Positions 1 to 6,559 of a stretch of 6,608 bases of DNA are shown here, one piece after another (position 1 is the first letter of the stretch; each line of letters opens with the position of its first letter). The stretch is from Clostridia bacterium. GTDB lineage: Bacteria; Bacillota; Clostridia; TANB77; CAG-508. The notes beneath the pieces are model-generated. The model searched no databases. It had not been told where the DNA came from and saw only the letters and a list, made by a program, of their open reading frames with translations. A program made the position numbers and the translations under genes. Where the stretch lies: NCBI GenBank assembly GCA_900754085.1, contig CAAEBO010000008.1, positions 1 through 6,608 on the forward strand. The letters run 5' to 3'.

Positions 1-1
1 A

Positions 2-466
2 AACTTACAACTAGGAGAAACAAAAGAAATAAATTACGAGAACTTAAAATCAAATACAAAATACACAATAGAAATAACAGGAAATGTAGAATTAGGAAAT
101 ACAAAAGAAGGAGTACCAGTAACCTATATATACAAAGAATTTACAACATTAAAAATACCAGCAAAAATAGAAATAAAGAATCAATTTGTAACAGGAAATT
201 TAATAGACTTAGATGTAAGAGTAGAAGACGAAAATAACTCTGTATTAAATAACAAAGTAAGAATGGAATTAAGAGATGAAAAGAGTAATTTAATAGATTT
301 ACAGGAGATAGAAACAAATAAAGATTGGTTAAGAAAAAGATATGAAAAATTAGAAGAAAACAAAACATATAAGCTAAGTTTTTATGCAGACCAATATAAT
401 GAAGGAAGTACGGACGAAACATACAAAGTAAATTATTTAATAAAAGAAATAGATATAATAACAGAG
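2..466 (+). other. N-terminal pair of FN3/Ig-like beta-sandwich domains (first one truncated)
   Basis: Residues 1-53 look like the second half of a fibronectin-III-like fold. A Leu-rich turn with an N-T-x-Y-x-I-x-I strand is followed by a closing strand E-F-T-T-L-K-I-P (46-53), a common FN3 ending in bacterial surface proteins. Residues 54-155 repeat the same logic: alternating hydrophobic strands, a charged segment, then an E-N-K-T-Y-K-L-S-F strand and a closing I-D-I-I strand. Both are probably spacers or ligand-presenting sandwiches near the distal end of the protein. The fold assignment rests on strand pattern only, and the boundaries are approximate. Confidence 0.45.
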
Positions 467-3400
467 CCAGGGATAAGTGGAAGTGTAGGGCTAACAGAAT
501 TAACTAAAAAAGCAACAGGAAAAAACTTAGTAGATATGAGTTCAGAAATAAAATGGACAGAAGCTAATTTTAATACATGGGGAGAATATGGATATAAATA
601 TGAAAAAGAAAATAATGTAATAAAAATATATTCTAATTCTCAACATAAAAGAAGAAAGATTCTTACATATGATTTAACACCATATAAAGATGAAAAAGTA
701 ACAATATCATTTCAAGCAAAAATTAGTGATATAAGCAGTGATTTTACAGCATATATAGTAAATTCAAGCAGTGGTCATAGAAATAAGGAGCTAAAAGACT
801 TAAGAAAAGATATATGGACAACATATACATTTACAATTTCAAATGACATGGATGGATATATAGGATTTGAAACAAATTCTAACAATGATACTTATAAAGA
901 ATTATGTATAAAAGATCTTCAGATAGAATTAGGAGATAAAAAAACAAACTATGAAGAATTTAAATATGAAATGATAGGAAATGTTATTATAAACTTAGAA
1001 GATAAAAGAGATGAAATTTATACAGATAATTATTATATAAGAATTTTTGAAAATGATAAATTATTAATAAATGAAGAAAACAAATTAAATGAAGGAAATT
1101 TAATAGAAAGCCTATTAAAAAATTATAAATTAAAAGAGAATTGTGACTATGTAATTAAGCTAGTTGTTGAAGTAAATGGAAGAGAATATGTTTTAGATAA
1201 TTATGAATTTAATACAAAAGATTCAAAAGAAATAAAAGGAATTTCTACAATAGCAGAATACTTGAAAATTCAATCCAGAGGTACATATATTGTACTTAAT
1301 GATTTAGAGTTAATTGGAAGAGGTTCAGAATTTAGATTTGGTACAGATAATGTTATGTTTAATGGAAAAATAGATTTTAATGGACACAAAATAAAAATAC
1401 ACACTAAAGAACACAATGATTTTCAACCGTTATTTTATAAAATAGGTAAAGAAGGAATAATACAAAATTTAGTATTAGATTATTATATAGACAATACTAA
1501 AACTCATGGAATAGCAGGGATAGCTGCGGACAACTATGGTAAAATTGAAAATATTCATATTAACTTAAAAGAATGTACAGATATATCAAGAATTCAAGTA
1601 TATTTAATTGGATTCAATAATTATGGTACTATTAACAAATTCGTAGTGTATGCAAAAAAAAGTTTGGTTGGAAGCAACGAATTAACTTTGGGTGTGAAGA
1701 ATAACTATGGGACAATAAAAAATGGATATCTTTATGGAGAAAATATAAAAGCATGTGATGACATATATAATAACAATAAAAAAATAGGTGGATTACTTAT
1801 AAATAATAAGGGAGGAATAGTTGAAAATATTTATAGTTTAGTAAATATAGAAAGCTCTGGAAAGAGTTTAGCTAATGCGATAGGAAATATTATTACTTAC
1901 AATTATTCTGGAGCTAAAGTAAAAAATATTTATTCTATAGGATATGGCAATCAACAAGAATTTAGATATGGTCCAACTGTATTTTGGATTGAAAACCAAA
2001 CTAACGTAGAAAACATATATTATTTTGCAGATAAAATTTTCAATAATACAGCAAATCAAAAGTTAACTCCATTAGCTTTATGGGATAATAATTTTCAAAA
2101 TAATGTTTTAAATAAAGAAAATACTTTTAATGTTAATGAATTAGTAAACAATGGTTATTATCCTATGGTTAATATGCCAGATTGTATGCCAAAACAGGAA
2201 TATATAAAATTACCACCTGTAGAGGACAAAGACTTACCAGATATTTTAAATTCTGAGATATTAGAGCAGTCACATAATTATGCAAAAATTAAGATTACAG
2301 TAAATAACCCGTCAGCAGAAACGATTACTAGTATAAAAATGAAATATATAAATTCTAAGATTGAAAGCCAGGAATATAGTAATGGAAAATCTGAGGTAAT
2401 TGTAATGTTGGAAAATCCAACTATATATATTTCTAAATACTGTATAACAGAAATATCAACTAAAGGTACATATGGCAAAGAATATACAAGAAAATTTGAA
2501 GAAAATGAAAGAATAGTAAAAGTAGAATTCTATAAAGAAATACATTCTATAGAAGACTGGAAAAATATAAATAAATCTCCAACAGAAAATTACATATTAA
2601 TGGAAGATTTAGATTTTAAAAACGAAGGCAATAAAATTATAATTTCAAATACATTAACAGGAAAAATAGATGGAAATAATCATACAATAAAAAATATTAT
2701 AATAAATAATGCTGCATATTTAATAAATGTACTTAAAGGAGAACTAAAAAATTTAAATATACTAAATTGCCAAATCACATATAAAGGAAGTACATCTTTA
2801 ATTTATAGTGTTGAAGGAAAAATTAAGAATTGTAATATCCAAACTATGAAGTTAAATAGTTCGGATTCGACAAATGAGACTTTACAAGGAGCATTTACAA
2901 GTAGATTAACTGGTAATATGGAAAATTGTACTGCAACAGATATAGAGATAATAAATAATAATACATATAGTATACATATAGGAGGATTAGCAGGATTTAT
3001 TGCCAAGAGTGAAATTAAGAATTGTTTTGTAACGGGATTAAAAGTGAATATAGAAAAAGGAAATGCTTATGTAGGAATTGGAGGAGTGGTTGGATATGAA
3101 AGTGATGTATCTAAAATAACTAATTGTATTGCAGAAGGCAGTATAAATGCAGATGGAGATAATATAGGAGGAATAGCTGGAAAAATAAAAGTAAGTTCGA
3201 ATATAGAAAATTCGATAAGCAAAGTTAATATAACAGGAAGCTCAGATGTTTTGGGAGGAATAGTAGGAATTAAGGAAGATACTGTTTCGAGTGTTATAAA
3301 TAATTTATCTTTGGGAAATTTATATTCTAGTAAAAACGGAATTCAAGGAAAAAGTATTATACATAGTGGAACAGATAACATAAATAATAATTATTATTAT

Positions 3401-6400
3401 GAAGGGCAAAAAATAAATGGTATAAGTGTAGGGAAGAAAGATTATGGTAGTCTTTCATACAATGAACTAAATGATTTAAATACATATACACAAAAAATAA
3501 GATTAGATGATAATTACAACTATGATAAAATTAAAGAAGGCATTTTGCCTAAATTAATGGATACAAATAAAAATGAGATACTATCAAACCAACAAGATAT
3601 TTATATAGATGAATATAGTGAAATTTCGGTTATAAGTATTAAGACTGAAAAAAATACAGTAAGTTCTATAGAAGGACAAATCTTAATAAATAACCCTAAA
3701 GGACTAGAGATTACAAATATTAACATCAATTTTATGGATACGGTTATAAAAAATATAAACTCAAAAGAAGGGGTAACATATATATACTTTAATGCTAATC
3801 CAAATAAATACTTTGACACATATAAGTTAGATACAATATATTACAAAGAAAATAATCATAAAAAAGAAATTAAAATAGAGGTAAAAATAGAACAAGAATT
3901 TTATAAAGAAATTTATAATTGTGAAGATTGGCAGGGTATAGACAATGAAACATATCAAAATTATAGATTAATGAATGATTTAGATTTTACAGGAAGAAAT
4001 AATATTAAGAAAAATATAAGTATAGGAAAATTAGAAGGAACAACAGATGGGAAAATAAAGACTATTAAAAATATAAGTTTAGAATTAAATGGTAAAGAAG
4101 AAGCACTTATAAAACAGATAAAATACAATTTAGAAAATATAAAATTTGAAAATATATTCATAAACAATACTGCAAACAATCAAAATTATTGTAATTTAAT
4201 AAATACAAACAATGGAAGTATAGGTAATACAGAGTTTAATAATATAACAATAAATGCTAATAATATGAATTATGTAGGAATTATAGGAGAAAACTATGGA
4301 TATATAAATAATATAAAAGTATTAGAAACGAAGGTAAAAGGGATAAGCAGAGTAGCTGGTTTAGTCTGTAATTCAAAAAATGCAAAAGGAATAGAAAATA
4401 TAATTGGAGAAAAAATTACTGTAACTGCGACTGGTAATGAAGTTGGTGGTATAGCTGGAAATGTTTATAGACATCTTTGTTATAATATACAAATAAAAGA
4501 TTCGACTATCAAGGCTAACAACTACATAGGAGGTATTTTTGGTGTTGCTCAAGGAAAAGGTGATGGAGAAAATATAAGAAATATATCAGCAAACAATATT
4601 GAAGTGACTGGAAATAGTAATGTAGGTGGTATAACAGGTCAAACGAGAGATTATGGCATGCAATTTGCAAATATATATAATTCAGAAATATATGGAACTG
4701 GAGAAAATATAGGTGGAGCTATTGGACAAAAGCTTGACTGGTCTAATGTAAAGTCGATATCTGTAAAAGAATGTAATATAGAAGGAATAGGAATAGACTC
4801 TAGAAACGTTGGCGGAGCAATAGGTAACGATGAAAGTAATCAGATAGCAAATATATATGTTTGTAATACGACAATAAAAAGTACAGGAAATGATGTAGGA
4901 GGCCTTATTGGAAGGAAAAGCTACCATAGTCGAGTAGAGTTATCTGTAGGATATAATTTAAGTGTAAGTGGAAGCGGAGATGTAGGAGGATTAATAGGAA
5001 GCGGAAATGCAAAAATACAAAAATGTTATATTAATGCAAATGTTAAAGCTTCTATTAATGCAGCTGGAGGTTTAATAGGAAATTTAACAAATATAGAAAT
5101 GAATGATATTAATAATACTTCAGAATTAAATGAAAGCTATTTTGTAGGAACAGTGATAGGAGAAAAAAATGTTGGAGGTCAAATTGGTAATATAGAAGAA
5201 GATATATACATAGGTAAGAATAACTATTATTATTACAGTAATTATGTGCAAGCAGATTTAATTTGTAATGACAATGCAACTATTTCACTAGGTATAGGTA
5301 GTAACAAAAACCAAAATGAAAAAATAAAAGATTCATATTACTATAAATATTCAACTATAAACGGAGAAAATCCAAACTTGCAAAATGAAATGTTCATAAA
5401 AGTAGAACAATATTTAGATGAAACAGATTTAAATAAAACAGAAAGTTATATAGAAAAATTAAAATGGGGGAACTATTGGAATTATCAGGTACTTAATGAT
5501 AATAAATATCCTATATTAAATAATACAAATTTACCAGAACAAAAAGGAATTCCATTACCTAAAGATGCTGAACATATTGTTACAAATGCTAAATTAAACA
5601 TAGAAAATGAGCTAAAACAAGAAGACGATTTAGTACAAATAGAAATTCCAAAGTGTACATTTAAATATGATGGAAAAGATATTAAAACTTACAATACATT
5701 TTCAGAAATTATTTCAGAAGATGGAAGTAAGGTTGTAAGGAACGATATACGATTGCATGTAAAAAATGGAAAAATACATGCTTTACCAGTCGAAATTAGT
5801 TTAGGTAATTATGCAATTAAACTTGTAGAAAGCAATTTTATTATCGACTCTTACAACGGAAAAGAATATGAAACAGTATTAGGTGAAGACGGAAAATTGT
5901 ATGACATAAAAGAGTTAATAGCTTATCCAGAAAATTTTGTAAATGAAGGAATCGAAAGTATAGGAAACAATTTAAAGAATGATTCACACGAACTAGAAGT
6001 AACTTATAAAAATGGAAATAGTATTAAATTTAATTACCAAACAGGAGAAATAATATCTTCAATAGATGAAAAGTCTGAGAATAAAGGTATTTTTGAATAT
6101 ATAAAAGAAAAAACTACAGAAATAAGAAAATCTTTAAGTAGAGATAGTAATAATAAAGATATGCAAAATAAATATTTAGATAGCCAAGTTTTGAAAAATA
6201 AACTAGAAGAAATGCCAGTAGAAGAAGTTTTACAAGAAGAATTAAAAAGGAATGACCATAATATAAATAACAGTAATAATAATGAAAATGACCAAGCTAA
6301 TAACTCTTTAAAAGAGACAAGATATATAAGCATATACAATGCAGAAAAAGGAGATTACCAAATTTACCAAGAAGAAGAGTTATTAGATACGAGCAAGCAG

Positions 6401-6559
6401 GAGGTGATAAGCGAAAACGAAAAAATAGAAGCAAATAATTTAAAAGCATATTATGCAAGCGAAGGAAAAAGTAACAATACAAAAATGGGAATAGTATGGA
6501 TTACATTAAGCATAGTAGGAGTAGTAATAATATTATTTGCAATAAAGAAAAGGGATTAG
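2..6559 (+). CDS. Giant surface protein with triplicated M26-N/GLUG-type beta-solenoids and C-terminal membrane anchor (5' partial)
   Basis: The frame is open from the left edge to TAG, giving 2185 visible residues. The first in-frame ATG (263) has no Shine-Dalgarno sequence before it, and the 87 codons upstream of it continue an FN3-like fold, so the real start and any signal peptide are outside the window. Domain order: FN3-like end (1-53), beta-sandwich (54-155), jelly-roll carbohydrate-binding-like domain (156-321), FN3-like (322-410), solenoid module 1 (411-738), linker (741-841), module 2 (842-1200), linker (1201-1298), module 3 (1299-1853), unrecognised beta-rich domain (1854-2020), charged and Asn-rich stalk (2021-2160), TM helix (2163-2181), KKRD tail. 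GLUG coils and M26-N-type openings place it with the non-catalytic part of IgA1 protease/ZmpB-like proteins. No HExxH is present, so protease activity is not supported for the visible part. The likely role, by inference, is an extracellular adhesin or ligand-binding protein on the cell surface. The ligand is unknown and no neighbouring gene is visible to help. Confidence 0.9.
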   Translation, partial: NLQLGETKEINYENLKSNTKYTIEITGNVELGNTKEGVPVTYIYKEFTTLKIPAKIEIKNQFVTGNLIDLDVRVEDENNSVLNNKVRMELRDEKSNLIDLQEIETNKDWLRKRYEKLEENKTYKLSFYADQYNEGSTDETYKVNYLIKEIDIITEPGISGSVGLTELTKKATGKNLVDMSSEIKWTEANFNTWGEYGYKYEKENNVIKIYSNSQHKRRKILTYDLTPYKDEKVTISFQAKISDISSDFTAYIVNSSSGHRNKELKDLRKDIWTTYTFTISNDMDGYIGFETNSNNDTYKELCIKDLQIELGDKKTNYEEFKYEMIGNVIINLEDKRDEIYTDNYYIRIFENDKLLINEENKLNEGNLIESLLKNYKLKENCDYVIKLVVEVNGREYVLDNYEFNTKDSKEIKGISTIAEYLKIQSRGTYIVLNDLELIGRGSEFRFGTDNVMFNGKIDFNGHKIKIHTKEHNDFQPLFYKIGKEGIIQNLVLDYYIDNTKTHGIAGIAADNYGKIENIHINLKECTDISRIQVYLIGFNNYGTINKFVVYAKKSLVGSNELTLGVKNNYGTIKNGYLYGENIKACDDIYNNNKKIGGLLINNKGGIVENIYSLVNIESSGKSLANAIGNIITYNYSGAKVKNIYSIGYGNQQEFRYGPTVFWIENQTNVENIYYFADKIFNNTANQKLTPLALWDNNFQNNVLNKENTFNVNELVNNGYYPMVNMPDCMPKQEYIKLPPVEDKDLPDILNSEILEQSHNYAKIKITVNNPSAETITSIKMKYINSKIESQEYSNGKSEVIVMLENPTIYISKYCITEISTKGTYGKEYTRKFEENERIVKVEFYKEIHSIEDWKNINKSPTENYILMEDLDFKNEGNKIIISNTLTGKIDGNNHTIKNIIINNAAYLINVLKGELKNLNILNCQITYKGSTSLIYSVEGKIKNCNIQTMKLNSSDSTNETLQGAFTSRLTGNMENCTATDIEIINNNTYSIHIGGLAGFIAKSEIKNCFVTGLKVNIEKGNAYVGIGGVVGYESDVSKITNCIAEGSINADGDNIGGIAGKIKVSSNIENSISKVNITGSSDVLGGIVGIKEDTVSSVINNLSLGNLYSSKNGIQGKSIIHSGTDNINNNYYYEGQKINGISVGKKDYGSLSYNELNDLNTYTQKIRLDDNYNYDKIKEGILPKLMDTNKNEILSNQQDIYIDEYSEISVISIKTEKNTVSSIEGQILINNPKGLEITNININFMDTVIKNINSKEGVTYIYFNANPNKYFDTYKLDTIYYKENNHKKEIKIEVKIEQEFYKEIYNCEDWQGIDNETYQNYRLMNDLDFTGRNNIKKNISIGKLEGTTDGKIKTIKNISLELNGKEEALIKQIKYNLENIKFENIFINNTANNQNYCNLINTNNGSIGNTEFNNITINANNMNYVGIIGENYGYINNIKVLETKVKGISRVAGLVCNSKNAKGIENIIGEKITVTATGNEVGGIAGNVYRHLCYNIQIKDSTIKANNYIGGIFGVAQGKGDGENIRNISANNIEVTGNSNVGGITGQTRDYGMQFANIYNSEIYGTGENIGGAIGQKLDWSNVKSISVKECNIEGIGIDSRNVGGAIGNDESNQIANIYVCNTTIKSTGNDVGGLIGRKSYHSRVELSVGYNLSVSGSGDVGGLIGSGNAKIQKCYINANVKASINAAGGLIGNLTNIEMNDINNTSELNESYFVGTVIGEKNVGGQIGNIEEDIYIGKNNYYYYSNYVQADLICNDNATISLGIGSNKNQNEKIKDSYYYKYSTINGENPNLQNEMFIKVEQYLDETDLNKTESYIEKLKWGNYWNYQVLNDNKYPILNNTNLPEQKGIPLPKDAEHIVTNAKLNIENELKQEDDLVQIEIPKCTFKYDGKDIKTYNTFSEIISEDGSKVVRNDIRLHVKNGKIHALPVEISLGNYAIKLVESNFIIDSYNGKEYETVLGEDGKLYDIKELIAYPENFVNEGIESIGNNLKNDSHELEVTYKNGNSIKFNYQTGEIISSIDEKSENKGIFEYIKEKTTEIRKSLSRDSNNKDMQNKYLDSQVLKNKLEEMPVEEVLQEELKRNDHNINNSNNNENDQANNSLKETRYISIYNAEKGDYQIYQEEELLDTSKQEVISENEKIEANNLKAYYASEGKSNNTKMGIVWITLSIVGVVIILFAIKKRD
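467..964 (+). other. Jelly-roll, carbohydrate-binding-like domain (CBM4/9 or phage-tail type)
   Basis: Residues 156-321, with a core from about 173. The segment opens with G-K-N-L-V-D (173-178), contains W185 and W193, a strand of the V-T-I-S-F-Q-A-K type, a W-T-T-Y-T-F-T strand around W272, and closes with L-Q-I-E-L-G (306-311) followed by T-N-Y-E-E-F (315-320). The closing pattern, I-Q-L-E-x-G then A-T-x-Y-E-P-Y in typical members, is characteristic of galactose-binding-like jelly rolls found in carbohydrate-binding modules and phage tail or appendage proteins. It suggests glycan binding, but the exact family and ligand cannot be fixed by eye. Confidence 0.6.
965..1231 (+). other. FN3-like beta-sandwich domain preceding the first solenoid
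   Basis: Residues 322-410. Strand-like segments are separated by short charged turns, including I-G-N-V-I-I-N-L, N-Y-Y-I-R-I-F and C-D-Y-V-I-K-L-V-V-E-V. The domain closes with Y-E-F-N-T-K-D, matching the aromatic-x-T end of the FN3-like domain at residues 46-53. It occupies the same place before solenoid 1 that the linkers at 741-841 and 1201-1298 occupy before solenoids 2 and 3, so it may be a diverged member of the same linker family. Confidence 0.4.
1232..2215 (+). other. M26-N-like solenoid module 1 (degenerate GLUG coils)
   Basis: Residues 411-738. It opens with a short helix-like segment, then T-Y-I-V-L-N-D-L-E-L (428-437) and N-G-K-I-D-F-N-G-H (454-462), the variant of the F-x-G-x-L-D-G-N-G-H start seen in M26-N and related GLUG proteins. 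The coils keep mainly the second half of the GLUG consensus, N-x-G-x-I, with its glycine at residues 513, 542, 570 and 604, a spacing of 29, 28 and 34. One coil has both halves: G-I-A-G at 503-506, then N-Y-G at 511-513. The module closes with Y-Y-P-M-V (719-723) and a K-L-P-P turn. A beta-solenoid fold is inferred from the periodicity. Confidence 0.65.
2222..2524 (+). other. Beta-sandwich linker domain A before module 2
   Basis: Residues 741-841. Contains an I-K-I-T-V-N-N-P strand followed by I-T-S-I-K-M, then an E-V-I-V-M-L strand and Y-C-I-T-E-I, ending with V-K-V just before the E-F-Y-K-E-I opening of the next solenoid. The same order (strand, N-N-P, I-T-x-I, closing strand, E-F-Y-K-E-I) recurs in residues 1201-1298, so the linker and solenoid were duplicated together. 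It is probably an Ig/FN3-like rigid spacer; I do not recognise a named family with certainty. Confidence 0.5.
2525..3601 (+). other. M26-N-like solenoid module 2 with four canonical GLUG coils
   Basis: Residues 842-1200. Opens with E-F-Y-K-E-I (842-847), E-D-W, and N-Y-I-L-M-E-D-L-D-F ending at 872, then T-G-K-I-D-G-N-N-H (886-894). Four GLUG glycine pairs follow, and the module closes with a N-N-Y-Y-Y-E strand pair and G-I-L-P-K-L (1180-1185) followed by an N-Q-Q turn. The Y-x-L-x-x-D-L-D opening, D-G-N-x-H turn, GLUG array and L-P-K-L closure together match the M26 N-terminal region of IgA1 protease/ZmpB-like proteins. That region is non-catalytic in the family. Confidence 0.75.
2981..3268 (+). 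repeat. GLUG repeat array in module 2 (about 29-residue period)
   Basis: Glycine-pair motifs G-G-[LIV]-[AV]-G begin at residues 994 (GGLAG), 1027 (GGVVG), 1056 (GGIAG) and 1085 (GGIVG). The spacings are 33, 29 and 29. Between them run N-C-x-x-x-G or N-S-x-S strands, as in the GLUG consensus. The repetition is at protein level; the DNA copies have diverged. Each coil is expected to form one turn of a beta-solenoid. Confidence 0.85.
3602..3895 (+). other. Beta-sandwich linker domain B before module 3
   Basis: Residues 1201-1298. Has the pattern G-Q-I-L-I-N-N-P then L-E-I-T-N-I-N-I-N-F, a V-T-Y-I-Y-F strand, and a Lys/Glu-rich closing strand running into E-F-Y-K-E-I at 1299. It parallels linker A in motif order and in length (98 versus 101 residues). 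Probably a structural spacer. Confidence 0.5.
3896..5560 (+). other. M26-N-like solenoid module 3 (expanded)
   Basis: Residues 1299-1853, 555 residues against 328 and 359 for modules 1 and 2. The opening repeats module 2 closely: over the first 31 residues 18 are identical by hand alignment, with E-F-Y-K-E-I, E-D-W, N-Y and L-M-x-D-L-D-F in the same spacing. The G-x-L-D-G-N-x-H turn is altered to G-K-L-E-G-T-T-D-G (1342-1350). About a dozen coils follow. The close is W-G-N-Y-W, then K-Y-P-I-L (Pro at 1837), then L-P-E-Q and I-P-L-P. The extra length is mostly added GLUG coils. Confidence 0.75.
4277..5188 (+). repeat. GLUG repeat array in module 3 (10-12 coils)
   Basis: Glycine motifs begin at residues 1426 (GIIG), 1452 (AGLV, degenerate), 1482 (GGIAG), 1510 (GGIFG), 1542 (GGITG), 1571 (GGAIG), 1604 (GGAIG), 1633 (GGLIG), 1662 (GGLIG), 1689 (GGLIG), with degenerate or insertion copies at 1716 (GTVIG) and 1725 (GGQIG). 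From 1482 to 1689 the spacings are 28, 32, 29, 33, 29, 29 and 27. Each motif is usually preceded by V or I and by a G-x-x-N/D turn. The regularity supports a long beta-solenoid stack. Confidence 0.88.
5561..6061 (+). other. Unrecognised beta-rich C-terminal domain
   Basis: Residues 1854-2020. No GLUG glycines. It shows alternating strands such as V-Q-I-E-I-P, I-R-L-H-V-K-N-G-K-I-H-A-L-P-V-E-I and Y-A-I-K-L-V-E, and two charged beta-hairpin-like turns, G-E-D-G-K-L-Y-D and K-N-G-N-S-I-K-F-N-Y-Q-T-G-E-I. H-E-L-E-V around 1995 is not an HExxH site. In catalytic M26 proteins this position would lead into the peptidase domain; here a different domain of about 170 residues takes its place. I do not recognise its family. 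Confidence 0.5.
6062..6481 (+). other. Charged helical and Asn-rich stalk
   Basis: Residues 2021-2160. A highly charged, probably helical stretch (about 2030-2083, rich in E, K and L, with one M-P break) is followed by an Asn-rich low-complexity run (2084-2102, N at 11 of 19 positions), then another acidic segment with S-E-N-E-K-I-E. The composition fits a flexible membrane-proximal stalk that lifts the solenoids off the cell surface. No cell-wall sorting pentapeptide occurs in it. Confidence 0.55.
6488..6544 (+). other. C-terminal transmembrane helix with KKRD tail
   Basis: Residues 2163-2181 are uninterrupted hydrophobic or small residues, including W2166 and a V-V-I-I-L-F core, followed directly by K-K-R-D and the stop. 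The positively charged end predicts an inside C-terminus, so the large N-terminal part should be outside if an N-terminal signal peptide exists upstream. The shape resembles the end of a sortase substrate, but the preceding residues S-N-N-T-K-M match neither LPXTG nor NPQTN. Direct membrane anchoring is therefore the simpler reading. Confidence 0.85.

Noticed and set aside
263..265. ATG as the gene's start codon
   Set aside because: The frame stays open for all 87 codons upstream to the window edge, those codons encode an FN3-like fold, and no Shine-Dalgarno sequence precedes this ATG.
1654..1661. Run of eight A as a phase-variation slippage site
   Set aside because: Runs of seven or eight A are expected by chance in a gene this rich in Lys and Asn codons (others at 938-944 and 5163-5169), and the frame is intact.
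2981..5188. Regular spacing as a CRISPR array or DNA tandem repeat
   Set aside because: The period is in residues within an open frame, and the DNA copies differ; there are no identical repeats with unique spacers.
5531..5548. LPEQKG as a sortase motif
   Set aside because: It lacks the Thr-Gly of LPXTG and lies more than 300 residues before the transmembrane helix, at the normal closure of the solenoid module.
5984..5998. HELEV as a possible zinc-protease motif
   Set aside because: HExxH needs a second histidine four residues after the first. None is present, and no other HExxH occurs in the protein.
6034..6339. Minus-strand open frame of about 100 codons, Leu/Ser-rich
   Set aside because: It lies wholly opposite the coding frame, its hydrophobic look is what the reverse complement of Lys/Glu/Asn codons gives, and there is no ribosome binding site or known motif. 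The other minus-strand frames were dismissed for the same reasons.
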